Part shown: in pieces, positions 49,061 through 58,047 of the stretch | Layout: each line of letters starts with the position of its first letter | Position numbering within the stretch: position 1 is the stretch's first letter | Source: Fibrobacterota bacterium | GTDB lineage: Bacteria > Fibrobacterota > Chitinivibrionia > Chitinivibrionales > Chitinispirillaceae | Assembly (NCBI GenBank): GCA_023436205.1 | Contig: JAEZKC010000055.1 | Location: 34,892 to 98,891 of the forward strand | Direction: 5' to 3' | Length of the DNA stretch: 64,000 bases | Made by a program: the position numbers and the translations under genes | The notes under the pieces: generated by a model | The model's input: the letters and a program-made list of their open reading frames with translations, nothing else | Told to the model about the DNA's origin: nothing | Databases searched by the model: none

Positions 49061-51793
49061 ATGATGTCAAAGTGTATTCAGGTATTGCCTGCCCTTTTTG
49101 CGACAGCTCTGCTCTTTTGCAGTGAGCAGGAGAGTCCTTACAGCACCGACTACACTGGCACCTATTCAGTGTCTGTAACAAGCGAACAATTAAACGGATT
49201 GTATGCATTTGTTCCATCATCGGTTTCCTTTTCTCAAAAAGAACCGTACACCCGTTTTGAGATCTTCACTGAACCATCAGGCTTTATTGATACTATGCAT
49301 TTCAGGATGTACAGTGCTGAAACCTTTGCTCTCTATTTCACCTCTCCCTTTACAGGTATGCTAGGCATCATTGGTCAAAGGCCCAATTCGGTGATTGATA
49401 CATTCCGGTTTCCTGTTAGGGTGAAATCACCGTATAGAATCAACGGGAGGGAAATCGCTTTTAAAAATGACACCATCCGTTTTACTTTGGAGCAGATCCA
49501 AACAGTCACTGGTCAATCAAATTTGAAAGGGGTCGAGTGGTATGCTGATTCATCTTTTCTGGAGCAAGACATCCGTGGGTGCTCTCTACTAACAGGTGGT
49601 ATGAGGAATGATTCGTCTTTACTAATTAAAGCTTTATGTGTGGATAACAAAGGATTCAGATTTTGTGCTGATTCAGTTGTGCTTCGTTCCATTGGTGAAA
49701 AACCTTCTGTGTATAACGTAAGCGGACCATTGTTCACGCTTCCAAATAAACCATTGGAATTTCTGGCTGAACTTAGAAGTGTTCCTGAAGATTCTGGTGA
49801 ACTGGTTCTTGCTTTTTCAGGTGATACCGTTCACAAACCAATTGTCTTTTCCGACAGCACGGCAGCCGTATCATTGTTGATTTCAAAGGGGATTAGAAAC
49901 TCCAGCATTATTTCCTTTACTTATCACTCCTATACATTCGATTGCAGATCAAGCATATATGAATACTACTTACCCGTAAACACTACCGTATTCAGTCTGC
50001 GGTTTTCAAATATACCAGATTCATTTCTGGCTGGTGATTCCCTGGTTTGGAGAGTAGAAGCCAGTAAATCCGACAGTTCAAAAGCTTTGGGTGGAAGCTA
50101 CTCATGGACTGCTGTTTTGGATGGCGATACGGTTGCAAATCATGTTTCTGCCCTGTCAGATTTTGGGCTGCGTATATCAAATGCTGGGATACTATTAATG
50201 TATGTGCAATACCGTGACACCTATGGAGATACCTCGCAGAAAATTTCGGACAGTCGTACGCTATTTGAGTCTTCACTTTCGGGCTTGGATAGGATTATAT
50301 CATTGCCTTCAGAATTGTTTACAGGTCAGATTGTTACATTAATCCTTCCCTCCATCGATTGCGTTTCAAGTTTTTCGGTCTGGTCTGTTGATGACTCCGC
50401 ATTGAATCAGTCTGTTGAGGGGTGCAGAGCTTCGTTCAGATTTGAAAACCCGGGAGAACATAATGTAAATGCAGTTCTGCGTACTTCGACCTTTGAAAAG
50501 GAATTCAGCTGTAAGCTCCTTGTAAGAGATGGCCGTCCGGTTATCGATTCTGTTGCCTTTGATGATACCTGTTATATCAGCAGCACTGGGCATGCATTTT
50601 CGGTCTTCGGCAGTGATCCCGCACAGGTGCAACTTGATTCATTTTGTCTTGAGATGATCAAGGCGGAGGATACGGTTCGATTATTCTCTGCAAACCCAGT
50701 TTTGACAACTGCTTTTGACACGTTACATGTCGGTAAATGGGAAGTGAAAGCCAAAATTCGTAATGAAAACGGATTGTGGTCTGAAATGTTTACGATTCAG
50801 CATGAACTTGTTGTGGACAGGGGGGCTCCTTGCTTTCTGGGCATTACTCCAGATACTGCCAATCTGGGGGAACCAGAGTTTTTTACAATTAAAGCATTTG
50901 ACCCAGACGGTAACATTAGAAAAGTATTCATTGATTGGGGTGACGGAAGCCAGGACTCCATCGGTGTGAATCAGAGCCGGATTGCGGTCAGATTTAATCA
51001 CACGTATAATAAAGACGACGATACACTACCTATGCTGACAGTAATAACTGACGACAGCGGAAATAATAGAGAGTTCCGGAAATCAGTGTTCATTCATGAT
51101 GGAAAACCTGACGTCAAAATCGTTGCAAGAAAGTTCACTTATCTCGATGATACTTTGAGAACTGCCGTACATGGTGATACTCTCCTTACACCATTATTGT
51201 CGAGGTCTGATGGAGCTATCAATTGTATGCTGACCTTTGAAGGGGATGATAGAGACGGGCAGGCCATCTCCTATGCAGTCAGCTGGGGGGAAATGGATAG
51301 TGTTTGGAATTATCAGAAGAGTTTTTGGCTTTTTAGTCAATGGTCCAGATACAATCCAGTGTCCATTTCATCACCTGCTTTGAAGATTGTGGGGTTTTGC
51401 AGGGATAATGATGAAAAAATTGATTACGATACCTTTTTCGTCAGAACCGATGCACCTCCCGAGCCTATACAAATCACATATCCATCTTCTTTGGATACTG
51501 TGAGGTCCAGAAATTTCGAACTCATTTTTGATGGTGGAGAAGACAGCAGTGATGGTGGTGAGGCGGTGATCAGTATCTGGCTGCAGCATGACTTTCAAAA
51601 CGGAAAGTTTTCAGATAAGATAATGGTACATAAGAGCCTTGTCGCCGATTGCAGAACGTCTGAGGGGAGGAGTATACAAATTGCCATTCCGCAGACTGTG
51701 AAAAATGGATTGGTTAAGGTTATTGTAGAAGTAAAAGACAGTCTTTACAATGCTACCCGAAATGAAAGCGTATTCAACATGTTTGCTTACTAG
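49061..51793 (+). CDS. Large surface lipoprotein with PKD/Ig-like domains (paralogue 1)
   Basis: A 910-aa protein with a lipoprotein-type signal (lipobox ALLFC, Cys about 20; the start may be the second Met). It is beta-rich throughout. A PKD-like domain lies near residues 610-690, with the signature FDPDGNIRKVFIDWGDGSQDS and the FNHTY strand. The motif RDGRPVIDSVAF recurs between domains. It shares layout and several blocks with the next gene (RPNS/RPNG, VEWYAD/VMWYAD, DGRP-x-IDS, DWGDG), so the two are tandem duplicates that have diverged far. Probable surface adhesin or structural protein; no catalytic motif is seen. Confidence 0.8.
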   Translation: MMSKCIQVLPALFATALLFCSEQESPYSTDYTGTYSVSVTSEQLNGLYAFVPSSVSFSQKEPYTRFEIFTEPSGFIDTMHFRMYSAETFALYFTSPFTGMLGIIGQRPNSVIDTFRFPVRVKSPYRINGREIAFKNDTIRFTLEQIQTVTGQSNLKGVEWYADSSFLEQDIRGCSLLTGGMRNDSSLLIKALCVDNKGFRFCADSVVLRSIGEKPSVYNVSGPLFTLPNKPLEFLAELRSVPEDSGELVLAFSGDTVHKPIVFSDSTAAVSLLISKGIRNSSIISFTYHSYTFDCRSSIYEYYLPVNTTVFSLRFSNIPDSFLAGDSLVWRVEASKSDSSKALGGSYSWTAVLDGDTVANHVSALSDFGLRISNAGILLMYVQYRDTYGDTSQKISDSRTLFESSLSGLDRIISLPSELFTGQIVTLILPSIDCVSSFSVWSVDDSALNQSVEGCRASFRFENPGEHNVNAVLRTSTFEKEFSCKLLVRDGRPVIDSVAFDDTCYISSTGHAFSVFGSDPAQVQLDSFCLEMIKAEDTVRLFSANPVLTTAFDTLHVGKWEVKAKIRNENGLWSEMFTIQHELVVDRGAPCFLGITPDTANLGEPEFFTIKAFDPDGNIRKVFIDWGDGSQDSIGVNQSRIAVRFNHTYNKDDDTLPMLTVITDDSGNNREFRKSVFIHDGKPDVKIVARKFTYLDDTLRTAVHGDTLLTPLLSRSDGAINCMLTFEGDDRDGQAISYAVSWGEMDSVWNYQKSFWLFSQWSRYNPVSISSPALKIVGFCRDNDEKIDYDTFFVRTDAPPEPIQITYPSSLDTVRSRNFELIFDGGEDSSDGGEAVISIWLQHDFQNGKFSDKIMVHKSLVADCRTSEGRSIQIAIPQTVKNGLVKVIVEVKDSLYNATRNESVFNMFAY

Positions 51794-51804
51794 GAGTAGG
51801 ATGT

Positions 51805-54507
51805 ATGACCAAAAACAGCTGGTATCTTTTATTGACAGTTTTGGTATTGTGTCCCAGGTGCACTCAGGACTGGAACAATCCCTATGATTCAGTATACAAG
51901 GGTGATTATTGTGAGCGCCTGATCTTGCCCAAAGATGAATCTTTTTATGCATTTACCATGTATAATATTGAAATGGAGCATATTGGTGCTGACAAGTATG
52001 AGTCCTATTCCGTTTTTACAATTCCCGATGGAAAGATAGATACTTTTCTATTCCGGGGATCCTCCGATACTCTTCTGATTCTTTATTTCACTTCAGCCTT
52101 CTCCGGTAGGCTGGGAATACGCTGTCTGAGACCCAACGGAAAAGAAGATACCCTTCTTTACACTGTTTCTGTCATGCAGCCGCTCTTCATTCACCATTTT
52201 GACGACCAATATCAACTAACTGCACCAGAAGAAACTTCCAGTGCTTTAGAGAATATCAAAACAGTAATGTGGTATGCTGATCATAGAGAGTATTCAGAAT
52301 ATGCTGTTTCAGATACGTTTTCTTATGAAGGCACTTCTGGCATCTATGCACTGTGTAAAGATTGGTTTGGGAACAGCCTTAAGGTGGAATTTACTGGTGA
52401 AACGATCCTTGATTCCATTTCTCACCAGTTCATGTATAAAACGGGAGATTCGGTTGGCTTTCTCTTATATCTGCATTCAAGCTCGGAGGACAGTGGTGTT
52501 ATTCAATACATAGCAGGTTCGGATACTTCCGAAACTGTTGTGAAAGTAGACAGCGAAACACTTTCGGTCGAATTGAATCAAGCCGCTCTTGCCTCCGGTT
52601 ATCACCGGATATCTTTTATTTACAAAAGTTCCAATAGTGGAATTTATTCAAATAAACTACAAACTGAAGTGCTGGTGTGCGACAGCATGTATTATGCAAA
52701 AATAAACAATACATCTGAAGAACTCATTTCCGGAAAAGACTTGGCTTTTGATTGCCATGTTACCACCGCCCTCGGTTATCAGGCTCCTTCCGGTATTTAT
52801 AAGTGGCAGATACTATTGGGATCAGATACAATTTTTAATAACTTTGAGCATGATTTGAAAAGGGTCAGCTTTCAGACTGAACGAGAAGGATTGCTTACAG
52901 TTCGTGTGGTCTATACCGATTTATACGGCAATTCCAGTCCAGTCGCAACGTTTGGCGGATATGTTCAAGATAGCAATGGAAAGCTTCTGGATGGCATTTT
53001 CGTTAGACCTTACCCTGTGTACTCAGGTCAAAAAATCACTTTGGTTGTTCCTGCCACCGTTTCAGCCGGTAGTGTGTGTAAATGGAGTTTTGACTCGGAC
53101 ACAGTTTGGGAATGCAGTTCCCCACTAAAAAGTGTAGAACATGTTTTTACTGATTCCGGAATACAAATTGTAAATGTAAAACACATTTCTCAATCTGGCA
53201 GTCAATCGTATGCCTGTACGATCCAGGTTTTGGACGGCAGGCCCCAAATTGATTCCATCGCAATTATTGACACACTATATTCTACTAGTGAATTACAGGG
53301 GGTTGTGTATGCGTCTGATCCCGCAAATGTTGGAATACGGGAATACCGTGTAAAACTCATTTCCGGAGAAAAGCAGCAGGAATACAGTAGCAGTCAACCG
53401 GTTTTATCAATTTTTACGGGTACTACCGGCATCTGCACACTGACTGTTAAACTGGAGGGAAAATCTGGTCTCACTTCAGAATTGTATTCCAGGCTTGTCA
53501 CCATTGCAGATGGTTCCCCTCGGTGGAAAGCGTTTGGTGGTCTTGATGAAGCCTGGTTGAATGAAAAATACACTGTTCATGTCGAGTGTTCAGATATCGA
53601 TGGAATCGTAAAGAAGGTGGTGATTGACTGGGGAGATGGTAACATAGATACGGTCAGTATTGAGGGGCGAAGTGTTCAGTGTCAGGTGCAGCATGTTTTT
53701 ACTCAGATCGCTCCACAGGGCTTTTTCCAGATATCAGCTTCTGTTTTTGATAATACAATGGCAGTTTCTGAGTTGAAATCTTACAAGGTGACTATCCGCG
53801 ACGGTCGCCCGCAGGTCAGTATCTGTTCTTCTGTTTTCTCATTTAATGGCGATACCGTCAGAACAATTGCAAAAAATGATACTTTGGTGGTTCCCTATCT
53901 TGAACCGGAGTATATTGATGGAAAAAATCTGCTGCAGATACCGATTTCTTTAATAAGTCATGGAGAGAGAAATCAAGTTCTGCTTTACGGAGTTTCCTGC
54001 GGTTCTGCTGACACTATTCAAGAATCGGATTGGATGGGAAAATCTTCTCTTTGGTACAGCACCACTTCTGTTTCCAGATTGTCGGCATCATCCGATCCAA
54101 TGGTTTTTACAGCTTTCTGTAAAGATAATGCTGGAATGATCGGGAAAAAAGAATTTCTCCTCAGAACAGATGCCTCGCCAGTGAGGCCGGTTGTTTCAGT
54201 AAATAAAGGGGTAGCTGAAAATCAGTACGTTATATCCTGGACTGGAGGGAATGACTTGCGTGATGGTTTGAATACCGAAATTCAAATCAGGCATATGATC
54301 TCTTACGGTAACCAGTTTGGAAGTTCAGTTTTTGTGGATACCATTCTTGCTACCAATAGATTGTTGAATCTAAGCTACTCTGGAGGACAATACAGCTATA
54401 ATGTTCTTATTGAGGATGAATACTACTGGGCATCAAATGAGATTATCATTACAGCAGTTGATCAGCTTGGGAATAGAAATTCAGGAAAATGCCTATTTTC
54501 CAGGTAA
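51805..54507 (+). CDS. Large surface lipoprotein with PKD/Ig-like domains (paralogue 2)
   Basis: A 900-aa protein, tandem paralogue of the preceding one, 11 bp after its stop and preceded by AGGAGTAGG. The signal sequence (MTKNSWYLLLTVLVLCPRC) is followed by a lipoprotein-like Cys and then WNNPYDSVYKGDY, a motif near the mature N-terminus of many lipoproteins in Fibrobacterota-like genomes. The same modular beta-sandwich series follows, with a PKD-like domain around residues 595-670 (DIDGIVKKVVIDWGDGNIDTV). The C-terminal segment ends in strands (YSGGQYSYNVLIEDEYYW). Function unknown; likely displayed at the surface together with its neighbours. Confidence 0.8.
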   Translation: MTKNSWYLLLTVLVLCPRCTQDWNNPYDSVYKGDYCERLILPKDESFYAFTMYNIEMEHIGADKYESYSVFTIPDGKIDTFLFRGSSDTLLILYFTSAFSGRLGIRCLRPNGKEDTLLYTVSVMQPLFIHHFDDQYQLTAPEETSSALENIKTVMWYADHREYSEYAVSDTFSYEGTSGIYALCKDWFGNSLKVEFTGETILDSISHQFMYKTGDSVGFLLYLHSSSEDSGVIQYIAGSDTSETVVKVDSETLSVELNQAALASGYHRISFIYKSSNSGIYSNKLQTEVLVCDSMYYAKINNTSEELISGKDLAFDCHVTTALGYQAPSGIYKWQILLGSDTIFNNFEHDLKRVSFQTEREGLLTVRVVYTDLYGNSSPVATFGGYVQDSNGKLLDGIFVRPYPVYSGQKITLVVPATVSAGSVCKWSFDSDTVWECSSPLKSVEHVFTDSGIQIVNVKHISQSGSQSYACTIQVLDGRPQIDSIAIIDTLYSTSELQGVVYASDPANVGIREYRVKLISGEKQQEYSSSQPVLSIFTGTTGICTLTVKLEGKSGLTSELYSRLVTIADGSPRWKAFGGLDEAWLNEKYTVHVECSDIDGIVKKVVIDWGDGNIDTVSIEGRSVQCQVQHVFTQIAPQGFFQISASVFDNTMAVSELKSYKVTIRDGRPQVSICSSVFSFNGDTVRTIAKNDTLVVPYLEPEYIDGKNLLQIPISLISHGERNQVLLYGVSCGSADTIQESDWMGKSSLWYSTTSVSRLSASSDPMVFTAFCKDNAGMIGKKEFLLRTDASPVRPVVSVNKGVAENQYVISWTGGNDLRDGLNTEIQIRHMISYGNQFGSSVFVDTILATNRLLNLSYSGGQYSYNVLIEDEYYWASNEIIITAVDQLGNRNSGKCLFSR

Positions 54508-54673
54508 GTTTCACTTTCAAAACTCGCTACTGGTTTTCCGCGCATTGCAAAAAGCTTTGCATGGATCAAAACAGCGGTATTCTTATCCATTTAAGTGATT
54601 AATATTATTTTCATTAATACCGCAGTCCGGCCGTAATCTATAGCATACTCAAAATCAGGAGCTTGAAAGAGAG

Positions 54674-55990
54674 ATGATTAATTACATATTGGACACAACT
54701 GTACTTTTGTACGATTCTCAGGCCATGTTCAAATTTGGCGAAAACAATGTAATTATCCCTATCTCCGTTTTGGAAGATATCGATCATTTCAAAAAGGAGA
54801 TTAGTGAAATAGGGCGCAGTGCTCGTCAGACCTCGCGTTATCTCGATGACCTCAGGAGGGAAAACAATTTGGCCTCAGGGGTGAGACTCTCAAATGGGGG
54901 AACTCTTTTCGTTAAGGCTGGAAAGGGGTCTATTATCTCAAAATTACCCGATGAACTTCGGGACAGGAGCAAAAAGGACAGTCATGTGCTTGCGGTTGCT
55001 CTTGAGGTTCGGGAGTCTTCTGATATTCCGGCAAAGTTTATTACCAAGGATATCAATCTGCGGATCAAGGCTGATGCTCTGGGGTTGGATGCGGAGGATT
55101 ATGAGTCGGAAAAGGTTGATATCGAAGAATTATACTCTGGTTTTAAGGAACTGGTCGTGGACCCATCTGTAGTGACCCGGTTTAAGGAACAGGGCTTTTT
55201 CAATGCTGATACTCAGCTTTATCCTCATCAGTATGTTATTCTACAAGCAGAGGGAGACCCTCAGCGGACTGCCCTGGGACGTTTTGATCCGGAAAAACAG
55301 CGGATTGTGAGACTCGCATCGGAAGAGCGTGAGGGAGCATGGAGAATAAAGCCGCGCAACAATGAGCAGATGTTTGCCATGGATGCGCTTATGAATGATA
55401 ATATTCAGCTGGTTACTCTCGTGGGCAAGGCAGGTACCGGAAAAACGCTTCTTGCGGTTGCCGCTGGACTGTTTAGAACTGTTGATCAGAATATTTACAG
55501 CCGAATTCTCGTTTCGAGGCCCACATTACCGCTGGGTAAAGATATCGGGTTTCTTCCCGGCACTGTGGAGGAGAAGCTTACCCCCTGGATGTATCCCATC
55601 ATTGATAATGTCGAGCTTATCATGCGCAAAGATAACCGTCCCGGGCGCAACACTCGCGGTTTTCGTGAGTTGATGGACATGGGAATACTAATTATCGAAC
55701 CACTGACCTATATCCGTGGCCGTTCGATCCATAACCAGTATCTCATTATCGATGAAGCTCAGAACCTTTCTCCACATGAAATAAAGACCATCATCACTCG
55801 TGTGGGAGACGGGACCAAGATTGTGGTCACGGGTGATCCGTATCAGATTGACAACCCGTATATAGATTCTTCAAGTAACGGGCTGTCTTATGTGGTGGAA
55901 AAATTCAGGGCCCAAGAGGTTTCAGCTCATGTAACCCTTACCAAGGGGGAGAGGTCCCGTCTTTCAGAGCTTGCAGCCAATCTCTTGTAA
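54674..55990 (+). CDS. PIN-domain PhoH family ATPase
   Basis: A 438-aa protein of the YlaK/PhoH2 type. Residues 1-130 are a PIN ribonuclease domain (MINYILDTTVLLYDSQAMF with the first Asp, VLEDIDHFKKE, FITKDINLRIKA with the later Asp). Residues about 230-438 are a PhoH ATPase: Walker A GKAGTGKTLLAVAAG, PTLPLGKDIGFLPGT, Walker B-like YLIIDEAQNLSPHEIKTI and the sensor segment VVTGDPYQIDNPY. PhoH2 proteins are reported to act as RNA helicase/ribonucleases. The gene stands alone with AGGAG upstream and a hairpin terminator after it. Confidence 0.93.
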   Translation: MINYILDTTVLLYDSQAMFKFGENNVIIPISVLEDIDHFKKEISEIGRSARQTSRYLDDLRRENNLASGVRLSNGGTLFVKAGKGSIISKLPDELRDRSKKDSHVLAVALEVRESSDIPAKFITKDINLRIKADALGLDAEDYESEKVDIEELYSGFKELVVDPSVVTRFKEQGFFNADTQLYPHQYVILQAEGDPQRTALGRFDPEKQRIVRLASEEREGAWRIKPRNNEQMFAMDALMNDNIQLVTLVGKAGTGKTLLAVAAGLFRTVDQNIYSRILVSRPTLPLGKDIGFLPGTVEEKLTPWMYPIIDNVELIMRKDNRPGRNTRGFRELMDMGILIIEPLTYIRGRSIHNQYLIIDEAQNLSPHEIKTIITRVGDGTKIVVTGDPYQIDNPYIDSSSNGLSYVVEKFRAQEVSAHVTLTKGERSRLSELAANLL

Positions 55991-55997
55991 GTAAAAA

Positions 55998-56019
55998 GAG
56001 ACCAGAAAAATCTGGTCTC
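55998..56019. terminator. Bidirectional hairpin terminator
   Basis: Perfect 9-bp stem GAGACCAGA / TCTGGTCTC, 4-nt loop. On the minus strand it is followed by TTTTTAC (terminates the flavodoxin gene operon); on the plus strand only a weak GAAAATTTTC tract follows the PhoH gene. Confidence 0.8.
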
Positions 56020-56043
56020 GAAAATTTTCTCTGAGCCGAACTG

Positions 56044-56514
56044 TTAAAAATGGGAGCAGATGCGCTCCACTGCCGCATCCAGCTTCTTCTGGTCTGTTTT
56101 AAACAGGTACTGCAGGGCCTCTCCGCCGAGGACATCGGCACCGGATGCTTCCAGTTCTTCGGTCATCATACGGATGGCTCTGTCGCCCCCTGTGAATTTA
56201 AATGGCAAGCCCATGGTTACGAATGTGTAGGCCTTTTTCCCTTTGATGTTCTTTACTTGAGCTAAATACTTCATGATAACGGGTGAGGCTTTGAACGCCC
56301 AAACGGGGCCTCCCACCATTACTGCATCGTATTCATCCATTTCAGGAGGACTCTTAAGTTCAAATTTGCTGCGTGAACTAGGGGTAACTGTACCGATCGT
56401 GCGCAAGCCAATGATATCCACTTCATGTCCCTTGCTGATGAGCTTCGATTCAATGGCGCGGGCAAACGCAAGCGTGTGACCGGAGCTGGTATGAATCACA
56501 ATGGCGATCTTCAC
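56044..56514 (-). CDS. Flavodoxin-like protein
   Basis: A 156-aa FMN-binding fold protein: phosphate loop IVIHTSSGHTLAFARAI, then the flavin-contact strands YDAVMVGGPVWAFKASP and KKAYTFVTMGLPFKFTGGDRAIRMM. Flavodoxins carry electrons between redox enzymes in the cytoplasm, but this sequence also resembles NAD(P)H-dependent FMN reductase-like members. It is last in a minus-strand operon after the two M16 peptidase genes (30 bp gap); a functional link to them is not obvious. Confidence 0.88.
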   Translation of the reverse strand: MKIAIVIHTSSGHTLAFARAIESKLISKGHEVDIIGLRTIGTVTPSSRSKFELKSPPEMDEYDAVMVGGPVWAFKASPVIMKYLAQVKNIKGKKAYTFVTMGLPFKFTGGDRAIRMMTEELEASGADVLGGEALQYLFKTDQKKLDAAVERICSHF

Positions 56515-56544
56515 TACCTGACCTCCTGAGAGAGAAAGTGCAAC

Positions 56545-58047
56545 TTATGGCATCAAAGCCAGAGAGTCTGTTGAAACGATTTTCCTGTTCTTGAGAGAAT
56601 CCAGACTGAATGCTCCGCTTGAAGGCACTTTGAAAAGAGCAGTCGTATCTCCCACAATGGTAAATGTCAGTTTCGAAAGGTCAAGGTATTTTTGTGCCGC
56701 AGCCTTAATGTCTTCTCTGGTGAGAGCCCGAATGGCTGCGGGGTATTTGGCATAGTGATCTGGTGTCCTTCCAAAAAATTCATTCCAGGCATAGGTGGAA
56801 ACAATATCATCGGGGGAGCGAAACATGGAGGGCAGCTCCGATATGAGCATGGACTTGGCATTCTCAAGCTCCTGCTCCGTTACACCCTCTTCTCGAACCT
56901 TTTTAAGCTCCTGAAGGACAATGGCTATGGCACGGCTGTAGGATTCTGTTTTGGTGTAGAAGTCAATGTAGAATGTTCCCGGGTATACATAATTAGATTC
57001 TGAATTTGAATAGATGGAATAGGTGAGCCCTTCATCGGAGCGAACCTTTGTAGTCAACCGGGAAGTGAATCCGCTTCCGCCCAGAATCACATTGAGAACC
57101 GAAACTGCATAGTAATCGGGGTTGGGGCGCTTAAAAAGCGGCATACCCATGCGAATGTAAGCCTGGCTGATGGGCTTATGCACGATGAGTGCATTGAGCG
57201 AAGGACGTATAGAAATGGATGGAACGATCTGCTCCTTTTTTGACTTGGAACCGGAGAACATTTTGTTCAGGTTGTCTGAAAGCTTTTTCCTGTCGAATTT
57301 CCCTGAGGCTGAGAGCACGATGTTTTTCCCTGTGAAAACCTCTTTGTGCAGATTGACTAGATCATCTCTGGTGACGGATCTTACCGATTCTAAACTGGCA
57401 AAATGAGAAGGCGCACTCTGAGGATACATAAGTTTCTTATAGGCGGCTCCCAAGATGGGGCCGGGATTCACGAAACGGTGACGGATTGATTCCTCGAGAA
57501 GACTCTTCTCTTTTTCCAGCTTTTCGGGCTGGAAGGCGGGATGAAAAAACATCTGATTCATGACATCCAGTGCGGTATCCAGATAGTCTGAAAGAAAGGT
57601 GGCCTGAAAAGCCACATGAGACTCCGTTTGGGAAAAGGAAAACTTCATTGCCAGCAGATCAAGTAGTTTATCAAGGCTGTCTGCCGGGTATTTTTCGGTT
57701 CCGCCAGTTCGCAGCAGATTTGCCATGAGTGTTCCGAGACCGTCTTTTTCTACAGGGTCGCTGAGGGAACCACAGCGAATGTTTGCGTTGATTTTTACAA
57801 GCGGCAAACTGGAATCGACGGCGATATAGGCGATTGCCCCGCCTTTTAGCTTCGAGCGGTACGGATCTCCCAGAGGAACTTTCCAGTTTAGAGAATCAAA
57901 TGAAAGCTTGCTTGGATGATCCACAATGCTGGCGGATTTCTGAGCGGTAGCGGCTGTCTTCTGCATTGCTGTCTGTTGTGAGGCTCCACTTGCACAGGCC
58001 AGAAGAGCCGCGGCAAGAGCAAGTGCATACCATTTTTTATCCTTCAT
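56545..58047 (-). CDS. M16-family peptidase-like lipoprotein lacking the zinc motif
   Basis: A 500-aa protein from ATG 58047, preceded by AAAGGAA; the longer frame (start 58074) lies inside the upstream gene. The N-terminus is a lipoprotein signal (ALALAAALLACAS, lipobox LLAC). The M16 fold is clear (SLDKLLDLLAMKFSFSQTESHV; VRSDEGLTYSIYSNSE; the R/Y pair typical of the family), but the HxxEH zinc site is replaced by GLGTLMANLL, so the subunit should be inactive. It overlaps the active M16 gene and is probably its partner in a two-subunit complex, as in the alpha/beta mitochondrial processing peptidase arrangement. Confidence 0.9.
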   Translation of the reverse strand: MKDKKWYALALAAALLACASGASQQTAMQKTAATAQKSASIVDHPSKLSFDSLNWKVPLGDPYRSKLKGGAIAYIAVDSSLPLVKINANIRCGSLSDPVEKDGLGTLMANLLRTGGTEKYPADSLDKLLDLLAMKFSFSQTESHVAFQATFLSDYLDTALDVMNQMFFHPAFQPEKLEKEKSLLEESIRHRFVNPGPILGAAYKKLMYPQSAPSHFASLESVRSVTRDDLVNLHKEVFTGKNIVLSASGKFDRKKLSDNLNKMFSGSKSKKEQIVPSISIRPSLNALIVHKPISQAYIRMGMPLFKRPNPDYYAVSVLNVILGGSGFTSRLTTKVRSDEGLTYSIYSNSESNYVYPGTFYIDFYTKTESYSRAIAIVLQELKKVREEGVTEQELENAKSMLISELPSMFRSPDDIVSTYAWNEFFGRTPDHYAKYPAAIRALTREDIKAAAQKYLDLSKLTFTIVGDTTALFKVPSSGAFSLDSLKNRKIVSTDSLALMP

